Source: Actinomycetes bacterium
GTDB taxonomy: Bacteria > Actinomycetota > Acidimicrobiia > IMCC26256 > PALSA-610
DNA: 39,506 nucleotides
Assembly: GCA_025463905.1 (NCBI GenBank)
Contig: JAODBJ010000208.1
Location: 1 to 39,506 of the forward strand
Direction of reading: 5' to 3'
Below are positions 33,126-39,506 of the stretch, in pieces. The stretch's first letter is position 1; every line of letters starts with the position of its first letter. The position numbers and the translations under genes are program-made. Under the pieces are notes generated by a model that was not told the DNA's origin, searched no databases, and saw only the letters and a list, made by a program, of their open reading frames with translations.

Positions 33126-34514
33126 TTAAGTTCGCGCCGCGACCCGGGGAGCGACGCTCGCGGTCAGCACCACCACGGCGTCGATGCCACCGCCCGGCCC
33201 GGCGTCGAGCCGAGCCTCGCCGCCGCTCGCTTCCGCAAGCTGGCGCACGACGGCCAGCCCGAGTCCGCTGCCTCCGGGAGGCGCGTCCGCCGCGCGCCAG
33301 AAACGCTCGAAGGCCTGCTCGCGCTTTTCCGGGTCGAGACCGGGGCCTTCGTCGAGCACGTGTAACTCCACGGTCACGCCGTCGGTGACGACCCGAAGGC
33401 GGATCGTCGAGTCGGCCGGCGAAACGGCAGACGCGTTGTCGAGGAGGTTGTCGACAATTTGCTCGACGGCACCCGGCGCCGCGACTGCCCACGCCGCATC
33501 GGGCGCGTCGACGGCGATGCGTACAGGATGATCGTGGAGCACGTCACCCCATATCTCGGCGCGCTCGCGGACGAGCTCGGCCGCATCGACGACCACCGCT
33601 GGTTCGGTCTGCGCCGCGCCGCGAGCCAACACGAGCAGGCCGTCAGTGAGTCGGGTCATCCGCGCGACTTCCGCGGCCGCGGCCTCGATCGCGGCGCGGT
33701 CGTCGGGAAGGTGAGCCTCGAGGTTTTCCAGTCGCAATCGCAATGCCGTGAGTGGTGTGCGGAGTTGGTGTGACGCGTCGGCAACGAAGCGCTCTTGCGC
33801 GTCGACCAGCTCCGCGAGACGGTCCGCCATCTGATTGAACGTCGACGCGAGATGACGGAGCTCGGGCGGCCCTCCGTGTTCATCGACGCGCGCGCTGAGG
33901 TCTGCGTCCGCGAGGAGATCGGCTGCATGTTCGAGGCGGCGCACCGGACGCGTGATGCTTCTCGCCAGCGCGAATCCAACGAGCGCGACCGCTGCGAGCA
34001 CACCGATGCAGAGCAGCACGATCCGGCCCCACACGTGGCGGACGCGCTCGTCGAGCGTGGCCGTCGGGTAGGTGATCCGAATCGCGCCAGTGATGCGGCC
34101 TCCCGCGGAAGTCGGCACGGCTGCGTACAACAGGGTTGTGTGCAGCGTCTCGGAGCCGCGGGTGCCGTCGACGCGTTGCCCACCGAGGGCCGCTCGGATC
34201 TCGGGACGCGTGGAATAGTCCCGTCCGGGATCGTTCGGTCGTTGCGTATCGAGCAAGGCGACGCCGCGTGTATCGACCGCGATGACGTGGCCCCCGGTGC
34301 GCGTCGCATAACTCTCGATGTCGGTGCTTCGGAACGGCTTGCCGCTCCGGGTAGAACCTTCGGCGACCGCCGCCATGGTGTCGGCATCGCGTTCGATGCC
34401 GAATAACACACGCTCTTTCTCACGATGCGCGAACGTGACGCCGAGCGGTACGGCGAGGAGCGCGAGCGCGAAGGCCGTGATCGTGAGGTAGGTGACGAGA
34501 AGCCGCCGGGTCAT
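33126..34514 (-). CDS. Sensor histidine kinase
   Basis: A 462-residue HisKA kinase. TM1 is 7-29, an extracytoplasmic sensor covers 30-160, TM2 is 163-185, and HAMP runs about 186-240. The H box DASHQLRTPLTALRL has H249. The N box is DNLLDNASA, with G boxes DEGPGLDP and GGSGLGLAVV. The sensor loop contains VIAVDTRGVALLDT, which looks like a small Cache/PAS-like fold. The ATG overlaps the response-regulator stop (ATGA), so the pair is coupled. The flavin operon lies directly downstream on the same strand (58-base gap) and could be co-transcribed or controlled by this system; that link is inferred. Confidence 0.93.
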   Translation of the reverse strand: MTRRLLVTYLTITAFALALLAVPLGVTFAHREKERVLFGIERDADTMAAVAEGSTRSGKPFRSTDIESYATRTGGHVIAVDTRGVALLDTQRPNDPGRDYSTRPEIRAALGGQRVDGTRGSETLHTTLLYAAVPTSAGGRITGAIRITYPTATLDERVRHVWGRIVLLCIGVLAAVALVGFALARSITRPVRRLEHAADLLADADLSARVDEHGGPPELRHLASTFNQMADRLAELVDAQERFVADASHQLRTPLTALRLRLENLEAHLPDDRAAIEAAAAEVARMTRLTDGLLVLARGAAQTEPAVVVDAAELVRERAEIWGDVLHDHPVRIAVDAPDAAWAVAAPGAVEQIVDNLLDNASAVSPADSTIRLRVVTDGVTVELHVLDEGPGLDPEKREQAFERFWRAADAPPGGSGLGLAVVRQLAEASGGEARLDAGPGGGIDAVVVLTASVAPRVAART

Positions 34515-35221
34515 GACGGGGCGTGGAACCGGTACCCGACACCGCGCACCGTCGAGATCCACGCCGGGTCACCCAGCTTCTTGCGGAGCGAGGCGATGTG
34601 CACGTCGAGCGTTTTCGTCGGGCCCCACCAGTGCTCGTCCCACACTTCTTCGATGATCTGCTGCCGGCGTACGACCGCACCGACGTCTTGCGCGAGCGTC
34701 ATGAGGAGGTCGAATTCCTTGGGCGTGAGCATCAGCTCGCGTTCGTCGACGAAGACGCGCCGCGTCCGGTGATCGATGCGGAGCGAGCCGATGGTTTGCG
34801 CGACGGGTGCGTCGGACTTCGACGTGCGGCCGCCGTTCACGCGCCGTCGTACGGCTCGAATACGTGCGAGCAACTCGCGGACCCCGAACGGTTTCACCAC
34901 GTAGTCGTCGGCGCCGAGCTCCAAGAGCAGCACGCGGTCGAGTTCGTCGCCGCGCGCCGTGAGCACGATGATGGGAGTGTCGGATTGGGCGCGCAACGAT
35001 CGACAGACGTCGGTGCCGTCCATGTCGGGCAGACCGAGGTCGAGGAGCACGAGATCGGCGTCGTTCGCAGCTTCGAGCGCGGCCGCGCCAGTTCCGACCA
35101 CGTGCACTTCGTACGTCTCGCGTTCGAGCGCTTCGACGAGCGGAGCAACGATCGTGGGTTCGTCCTCGACCAACAAGACTCGGATCCGGACGGGCGCGAC
35201 GTGATCGAGAGGGATGCTCAT
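34511..35221 (-). CDS. OmpR/PhoB-family response regulator
   Basis: A 236-residue regulator. In the receiver domain (13-125) the acidic pair is D20/E21, the phosphoacceptor D61 in LLDLGLPDMDG, T88 and K110 (VVKPFG). The winged-helix DNA-binding domain (140-234) ends in DVHIASLRKKLGDP and ISTVRGVGYRF. All phosphorylation residues are present. It is the first gene of the two-component pair, 29 bases after the methyltransferase stop. Confidence 0.95.
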   Translation of the reverse strand: MSIPLDHVAPVRIRVLLVEDEPTIVAPLVEALERETYEVHVVGTGAAALEAANDADLVLLDLGLPDMDGTDVCRSLRAQSDTPIIVLTARGDELDRVLLLELGADDYVVKPFGVRELLARIRAVRRRVNGGRTSKSDAPVAQTIGSLRIDHRTRRVFVDERELMLTPKEFDLLMTLAQDVGAVVRRQQIIEEVWDEHWWGPTKTLDVHIASLRKKLGDPAWISTVRGVGYRFHAPS

Positions 35222-35250
35222 ACGTTGTGGCGGCCAGCGTAGATCGGGCG

Positions 35251-36411
35251 TCAGCGGTCGTAGACCGTGACGACCTCGACGTGCGCGGTGTGTGGAAAGA
35301 GGTCTACCGGCGTCACGGACGTCAGCCGGTATCCCGCGTTGCGGAGCAGTTCAGCGTCACGTCCGAGACTCGCAGCGTCGCAACTGACGACGATGGCGCG
35401 CCGGGCGCCGGTGGCCGCAACGACATCGACGCCGGGGCGGCCCAAGCCGGCGCGACTCGGGTCCGCGACCACGAGGTCGGCCGCGGGTGGCGTCCACTTC
35501 GTGACGTCGGCGCGCTTGACGGTCACGCCGAGGTCTCGCAGGTTGGCTCGCGCGTCGGCAGCCGCACTGCGTTCACCGTCGACTGCGGTAACCGACCAAC
35601 CGCGATCCGCCAGAACTCCGGCAAAGAGCCCCACACCGCTGTACAAATCGATGGCGGTGGTCGCGGTGCCGAGTTCGTCGGCGGCGGTGCCGACAAGATC
35701 GGCGAGCGCGTCGACGCCGTCGGCGCGCGTCTGAAAGAACGACCGCGCGGAAATCCGCCACATGCGACCGGCGGCGAATTCGTGGAAGAAGTGTGGGAGC
35801 ACGTCGTCGGGAACGACGGTTGCGGTGGTGGTGGGAGTGGCGGCGGCCAAGCGCTCGCCGGTTCGAGCGCCACACCGCAGGACGACCTCTTCCGCGCCGG
35901 GGTAACGCCCATTCACGATGAGGTCGACGATGAGCGGATGGGCGACCAGGCAGCTGTCCACCGGCACGACATCGTGGGAGTGAGTTTGGCGGAAGCCGGC
36001 GCGCCCGTTCGAGACCGCGGCTCGCACCGTCGTTCGGTACGCCCACGGCGCGAGTGCGACGGTCGCCGTAGGCACCGGCGGCTCGACTCCGCCGAACCGG
36101 CGAAGCGCGTCGACGACGATCTCCGCCTTCAAACGATGCTGCGCCGCGATCGTGACGTGCTGCCATTGGCACGCGCCACAGCCCCGCGCGAGTTCGACGC
36201 ACGGCGGGACGAGGCGGTCGGGTGACGGCTCGAGTACCTCGACGACACGCGCGGTTGCGTACTTGCTGCGTTCCCTGAGAATTTCGGCGCGCACCCGTTC
36301 GCCGGGCAGCGCTCCCGCGATGAAGACGACTCGACCGCCCGCTTCGCGAGCGATCGCATTCCCGCCCGCGGCGACCGCGGTCGGTACCAGATCGAGCGCA
36401 CCCTCATCCAT
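35251..36411 (-). CDS. RumA/TrmA-like RNA (uracil-5)-methyltransferase
   Basis: A 386-residue SAM-dependent enzyme. A TRAM-like N-terminal domain (1-60) includes GALPGERVRAEI. A [4Fe-4S] site is formed by C71, C78, C81 and C154, as in RumA. The SAM loop is DLYSGVG (255-261). The DPP-type motif reads ADPSRAGL, and the nucleophile C344 sits in VVSCDAASLGRD. E379 is the probable base. It methylates uracil C5 in 23S rRNA or tRNA; which target cannot be told. The ATG at 36411 was chosen because it begins the TRAM domain; the frame extends upstream as a shadow of the acetyltransferase gene. Confidence 0.92.
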   Translation of the reverse strand: MDEGALDLVPTAVAAGGNAIAREAGGRVVFIAGALPGERVRAEILRERSKYATARVVEVLEPSPDRLVPPCVELARGCGACQWQHVTIAAQHRLKAEIVVDALRRFGGVEPPVPTATVALAPWAYRTTVRAAVSNGRAGFRQTHSHDVVPVDSCLVAHPLIVDLIVNGRYPGAEEVVLRCGARTGERLAAATPTTTATVVPDDVLPHFFHEFAAGRMWRISARSFFQTRADGVDALADLVGTAADELGTATTAIDLYSGVGLFAGVLADRGWSVTAVDGERSAAADARANLRDLGVTVKRADVTKWTPPAADLVVADPSRAGLGRPGVDVVAATGARRAIVVSCDAASLGRDAELLRNAGYRLTSVTPVDLFPHTAHVEVVTVYDR

Positions 36412-36425
36412 TGCGTTGCGCGTTC

Positions 36426-36953
36426 CTATCGGTCCGCGGTCGCGGTGGCCGCAGCGGTGTCGTCGCTCCGCTGAAGTTGCAGGACGCGAGCAGGTCGTTC
36501 GACGACGTGCGCGCCCGACGGTACGTCGCTCATCACGAGCGCGTTCGGCCCGATGTGCACATCGTCGCCGATCGTCACCCGACCGATCACGACCGCGCCG
36601 GTACCGAGCACGACGCGGTCGCCGATACGAGGAACCGACTGCTTCCCCGGGAACCCGATGCCCACCGTGACGTTGTGGCCGAGCGTGCAGTCGTCGCCGA
36701 ACACGGCTTTGTCGTTGACGACCACGCCGTGTTGATGCTCTACGCGCAGTCGACGCCCGATTACCGCGCCCGGCGGCAGTTCGATGCCATAGAAGTTGCG
36801 AACGAACACGTACAGCACACGGTGCACTCGCCGCAGCACCTTGGCCCGGAGCCCGCGTCGACCGTGGGCAAAGCGCCCGAGGCGGTAGACCGCGAGCGCC
36901 TGGAAACCGGGCGCGGTCCACTCGTGGGCATGGTTGGCCAGATCCTCCCGCAT
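36426..36953 (-). CDS. CysE-like serine O-acetyltransferase family protein
   Basis: A 175-residue left-handed beta-helix acyltransferase. The N-terminus REDLANHAHEW..GFQALAVYRLGRF is the short helical part of the short SAT class. Then come the hexapeptide turns, including EHQHGVVVNDKAVFGDD, HNVTVGIGFPG and VLGTGAVVIGRVTIGDDVHIGPNALV. It probably acetylates serine or a related acceptor with acetyl-CoA. The start could instead be GTG at 36965, giving MFELMREDL, which resembles relatives better, but AGGAG sits too close to it; the ATG at 36953 has a better distance. It lies 14 bases ahead of the methyltransferase. Confidence 0.87.
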   Translation of the reverse strand: MREDLANHAHEWTAPGFQALAVYRLGRFAHGRRGLRAKVLRRVHRVLYVFVRNFYGIELPPGAVIGRRLRVEHQHGVVVNDKAVFGDDCTLGHNVTVGIGFPGKQSVPRIGDRVVLGTGAVVIGRVTIGDDVHIGPNALVMSDVPSGAHVVERPARVLQLQRSDDTAAATATADR

Positions 36954-37130
36954 GAGCTCGAACACTCCTACGCCGTCGACCGATGACGACACCGGCGCCC
37001 CTCTCTGTGAACCACAACGCACCTCTCGCGCGATGCGCCCGCGGCGCCAGGGTACGTGTGCACGACGCGGTGTGAGCCGCGACTCGTCGATGGGTACTTC
37101 CACACCCCGACGACAACGAAGGAGAAGGGC

Positions 37131-37502
37131 ATGTCCGTGACCACGTTCAAAGACCTGCCGCTTGCCGATCGTGACCGCGAGTGGGACGCAGACGCGGCCG
37201 ACAAGCGGGTGCGGAAATGGGCCGGGGCTGAGGAAAAGCCCAACGCGAAGTACCGGGACGCGCACCTGTGGTACGACGCCGAGAACAAGGACGAGTTCGG
37301 CGCGTACAAGCTCCCCATCGCCGATGTGATCAACGGCGAGCTACGCGCAGTTCCGCGGGCGGTTATGGCGGCCGGCGCCGTGCTCCAAGGCGCGCGCGGT
37401 GGGATCGACATCCCACGCAAGGACATCGACCGCGTGAAATCCCACCTCGCGAAGTACTACCGGAAGATGGGCGAGACCGCTCCGTGGGAGCGCGCCGCTT
37501 AG
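37131..37502 (+). CDS. Small protein resembling a domain of phage-encoded proteins
   Basis: A 123-residue soluble protein after a strong GGAGAAGG ribosome site. The core AHLWYDAENKDEFGAYKLPIA.. followed by GIDIPRKDIDRVKSHLAKYY resembles the short segment found in phage prohead-protease or capsid-associated proteins and in phage-derived chromosomal genes. That segment pairs a 'YKLPxxxVxdGxL..VPRAV' block with 'IP..D...V..HL..YY'. It stands alone, without terminase, portal or capsid genes. Function unknown; possibly a domesticated phage gene or a stress-related protein. It diverges from the acetyltransferase gene. Confidence 0.8.
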   Translation: MSVTTFKDLPLADRDREWDADAADKRVRKWAGAEEKPNAKYRDAHLWYDAENKDEFGAYKLPIADVINGELRAVPRAVMAAGAVLQGARGGIDIPRKDIDRVKSHLAKYYRKMGETAPWERAA

Positions 37503-37535
37503 CCCGACCCGCTACGAGCGCGTACGGTGCGCGCT

Positions 37536-38315
37536 ATGGACACACGAGTACGGCTCGCGATCGACGGGCCGATCGCGACTATCACGAACGCGAATCCCGA
37601 AAAAGCGAACGCCTTCGACGACGCGATGGACGCGCGCCTGTTCGAGATCTTCGCCGAGATCGCCGCGAACCGCGATCTGCGGGCCGTGATCTGGCGCGCC
37701 GATGGGAAGTCGTTCTCGTCGGGTCGCGACGTCGGTGCGATCGGGACCGGGGCCGCCGGCCTCACGCACCACGAACTGATGACGCGCGGCCACCGCGGGA
37801 TCCAACGCATTCTCAACCTCGATGTGCCGGTGATCGTCGCGGTGCAGGGCTGGGCGATCGGTGCGTCCTTCCAGCGCGCGTTGCTGTGCGATATTCGCAT
37901 CGCGAGCGAGGACGCGAAGTTCATGCTGCCCGAGGTGACGCACGGCGTCATCCCCGACACCGGCGGCGTGGCCCGCCTGTTCCAGATCTGTGGCCATGGT
38001 GTTGCGGCCGACATGGTCCTTACCGGCCGCCCGATGCCGGCCGCGGAAGCACTCGGCCACGGCGTGGTGTCGCGCGTCGTCGCGCGCGAAGACCTCGACA
38101 CAACCGCGCGTGAGGTCGCCGAGAAAATCGCGGCGGCGCCCTTCGTGACGGTGAAGATGGCTCGGCGCGTCCTTGCTCATTTGAGCGAGCATGACGTGCG
38201 ATCCTCCATGGCCGAGGAACTGATCGCCCAGACGTTCATCAACAAGTCAGACGACTTCGCCGAGTTCCAGGCCGCACGCGCCGAGGAACGTTCGGCTCAC
38301 TACACAGGGAGTTGA
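37536..38315 (+). CDS. Enoyl-CoA hydratase/isomerase (crotonase) family protein
   Basis: A 259-residue crotonase. The oxyanion loops are SFSSGRDVGAI and GWAIGASFQRALLCD. The first glutamate of classical hydratases is replaced by Gln in the second of these. The second glutamate is present in LPEVTHGVIPDTGG, along with the Asp seen in isomerase-like members. Reduced or altered hydratase chemistry is therefore likely. Only one base separates its TGA from the next GTG, so it is coupled with the dienoyl-CoA-reductase-type SDR, and the two may process unsaturated acyl-CoA. A GTG nine bases upstream is also in frame. Confidence 0.9.
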   Translation: MDTRVRLAIDGPIATITNANPEKANAFDDAMDARLFEIFAEIAANRDLRAVIWRADGKSFSSGRDVGAIGTGAAGLTHHELMTRGHRGIQRILNLDVPVIVAVQGWAIGASFQRALLCDIRIASEDAKFMLPEVTHGVIPDTGGVARLFQICGHGVAADMVLTGRPMPAAEALGHGVVSRVVAREDLDTTAREVAEKIAAAPFVTVKMARRVLAHLSEHDVRSSMAEELIAQTFINKSDDFAEFQAARAEERSAHYTGS

Positions 38316-38316
38316 C

Positions 38317-39195
38317 GTGCAGACCATCGGGTTGCCGGAACCACCGCCGGCAGGGGAGCACGCGCTGCCGGCCGGGACGTTCGACGGTACGACCGTGTTC
38401 ATCACGGGCGCCGGCACAGGTCTCGGGAAGGCGATCGCCACCGAGTTCGCGCGCCTGGGCGCGAACATCATGATCGCGAGCCGCAAAACCGAGCATCTCG
38501 ACGCCGGACGCGACGCCATCGCGGCGATCGGCGCGACGGTCGACACCACGCCGTGCGACATCCGCGAACCGGAGCAGGTCGCGGCCGCGTTCGACGCATG
38601 CGAGGTGCGCTTCGGTTTGCCTTCCGTCCTCGTGAACAACGCCGCCGCAAACTTCCCGGTACCGGCGGAAGACATGTCGCCGAACGCGTGGCGCACCGTC
38701 GTCGACATCACGCTCAATGGCACGTACTTCTGTGCCCGCGAGTTCGCCCGCCGGCACCTGCGCGCCGACACGCCGGGATCGATCGTGAACGTCGGTGCCT
38801 CGTACGCGTGGACCGGAGGACCCGGCTTCGCGCATTCGGCCGCCGCGAAGGCGGGCGTGAAGAACATGGTGGAGACGCTCGCGGTGGAGTGGGGGCCGTA
38901 TGGCATCCAGGTCAACGGGCTCGTGCCCGGCCTCTTTCCGCACGAGGACATGACCGCCGATATCAAAGGCAACCTCGAGCGCACCTCCGACAAGGACAGC
39001 TGCCAACCGGCACTCCGGGTCGGGCGACTGCGCGAACTCGGTTGGGCGGCCACGTTCCTCGCCTCGCCCTACGCGCGCTTCATCTCGGGCCACACGCTGG
39101 TGGTAGACGGCGCCAACTGGCAGCGCCGCACCCTCACCAACCCGCCCGTCGTCACCGTCCGGGAGCAAATGGGCAAAGGCCCCTTCGAGGGCTAG
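38317..39195 (+). CDS. 2,4-dienoyl-CoA-reductase-type short-chain dehydrogenase
   Basis: A 292-residue SDR with GAGTGLG (31-37) and ASRK after beta-2, which favours NADPH. Instead of YxxxK it has S174-A-A-A-K178, with a tyrosine further upstream in SYAWTGGPGF (Y163) and N134 in LNGTY. This is exactly the arrangement known from mitochondrial 2,4-dienoyl-CoA reductase (DECR1), so reduction of 2,4-dienoyl-CoA during breakdown of unsaturated fatty acids is likely. The start is GTG after AGGGAG, one base from the crotonase stop. Confidence 0.9.
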   Translation: MQTIGLPEPPPAGEHALPAGTFDGTTVFITGAGTGLGKAIATEFARLGANIMIASRKTEHLDAGRDAIAAIGATVDTTPCDIREPEQVAAAFDACEVRFGLPSVLVNNAAANFPVPAEDMSPNAWRTVVDITLNGTYFCAREFARRHLRADTPGSIVNVGASYAWTGGPGFAHSAAAKAGVKNMVETLAVEWGPYGIQVNGLVPGLFPHEDMTADIKGNLERTSDKDSCQPALRVGRLRELGWAATFLASPYARFISGHTLVVDGANWQRRTLTNPPVVTVREQMGKGPFEG

Positions 39196-39217
39196 CCCGC
39201 GCCCAACCCCGCGTACC

Positions 39218-39258
39218 TGCGTCAAAAAGTGCCCCTGGGAGGGACAATCAGTGACGCA
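39218..39258. repeat. Inverted repeat TGCGTCA/TGACGCA
   Basis: TGCGTCA (39218-39224) and TGACGCA (39252-39258) are exact reverse complements with 27 bases between. They begin 23 bases after the SDR stop. Possibly a REP-like unit, a transposon remnant or part of a terminator; there is no T run. Confidence 0.35.
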
Positions 39259-39310
39259 TGTTCGAACGAGGGGCAGACGGGGCGGGGGGCTGCGCAGCGG
39301 AGCGAGCACG

Positions 39311-39328
39311 GCCGCTCGCAGGAGCGGC
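39311..39328. repeat. Seven-pair GC hairpin
   Basis: GCCGCTC-GCAG-GAGCGGC is a perfect stem of seven with a four-base loop. It abuts the first copy of the 32-base direct repeat. Confidence 0.45.
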
Positions 39329-39388
39329 GAGCGCAGCGAGCGCGACCGAAAAGCACGAGCGGCGAGCGCAGCGAGCGCGACCGAAAAG
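39322..39388. repeat. Two identical 32-base direct repeats
   Basis: Copies at 39322-39353 and 39357-39388 are identical and separated by three bases. Each contains GCGAGCGCAGCGAGCG followed by CGACCGAAAAG. A truncated third echo (GGAGCGCGACC) follows. It would encode a repeated SGERSERDRK unit in one frame, but no gene context supports translation. REP-type genomic repeats of this composition are common in high-GC actinobacteria. Confidence 0.7.
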
Positions 39389-39506
39389 AAGGAGCGCGAC
39401 CCTCAATATGTGGTTGATGTTACCAATGTCTTACCCTGAGCACCTGGTTGACGATTGTTGCCAGTGAGCTTTACTGTGGCTCTAGTCGACCAGAGGTGGA
39501 AAACGG

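Larger units (their letters stand above)
39196..39506. other. Right-edge non-coding region with repeats
   Basis: No convincing gene. It holds an inverted repeat (39218-39258), a hairpin and a tandem 32-base repeat. From about 39400 the sequence is visibly AT-richer than the rest of the window, with only short frames. A mobile element or another genomic island could begin beyond the edge. Confidence 0.5.

Noticed and set aside
36412-37116. Upstream extension of the RNA methyltransferase frame
   Set aside because: It is an Arg-rich shadow of the acetyltransferase gene; the TRAM domain begins at the ATG at 36411.

Overview
The window comes from a high-GC actinobacterium. The coding style (GTG/TTG starts, ATGA/GTGA stop-start overlaps), the steroid/lipid-type beta-oxidation genes, the LigD-type polymerase and the abundance of Thr/Pro-rich lipoproteins fit Actinomycetota, perhaps Acidimicrobiia. 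The class is an inference, because no rRNA or ribosomal protein is present to fix it. I saw no CRISPR array, no rRNA and no intact transposase. There is one tRNA (Cys).

Left arm, 1-8000, minus strand: a catabolic run. A thiolase-fold/DUF35 fusion, an SCP2-type thiolase, a crotonase, a 17-beta-HSD/MFE2-type SDR and a CYP124/125/142-like P450 are followed with little spacing by a redox-membrane set (MauE-like protein, thioredoxin-like CSTC protein, a possible 21-residue peptide, a polytopic membrane protein, and a gene cut by the window edge). A perfect 9-bp inverted repeat (8029-8054) in the divergent promoter region looks like the operator. Diverging from it is a membrane PAS-GGDEF-EAL c-di-GMP enzyme (8160-10457).

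10467-17365: a tightly overlapping three-gene lipoprotein operon (PQQ-type propeller, second propeller, alpha/beta hydrolase), tRNA-Cys, a very lysine-rich 60-residue protein, a GT-C glycosyltransferase and a stand-alone LigD polymerase domain. A DUF1345 membrane protein follows on the plus strand.

18094-30587, minus strand: the most unusual region. Four large proteins (949, 1083, 1522 and 583 residues) have no visible signal peptide, membrane segment or enzyme motif, and two of the three junctions are stop-start overlaps. The first carries a DUF6603-type beta-rich region. The other three belong to conserved but unnamed families as far as I can recall. I regard this as the candidate undescribed multi-protein system.

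30699-36953, minus strand: a haem-binding ferric-reductase-like membrane protein, ApbE flavin transferase and two secreted or anchored Pro/Thr-rich proteins form one operon. Behind it lie an OmpR-type two-component system, an RumA/TrmA-like RNA m5U methyltransferase and a CysE-like acetyltransferase.

Right arm, 37131-39195, plus strand: a small protein resembling a domain of phage-encoded proteins, a crotonase and a 2,4-dienoyl-CoA-reductase-type SDR. The last 311 bases hold short repeats and a stretch that becomes visibly AT-richer at the edge.
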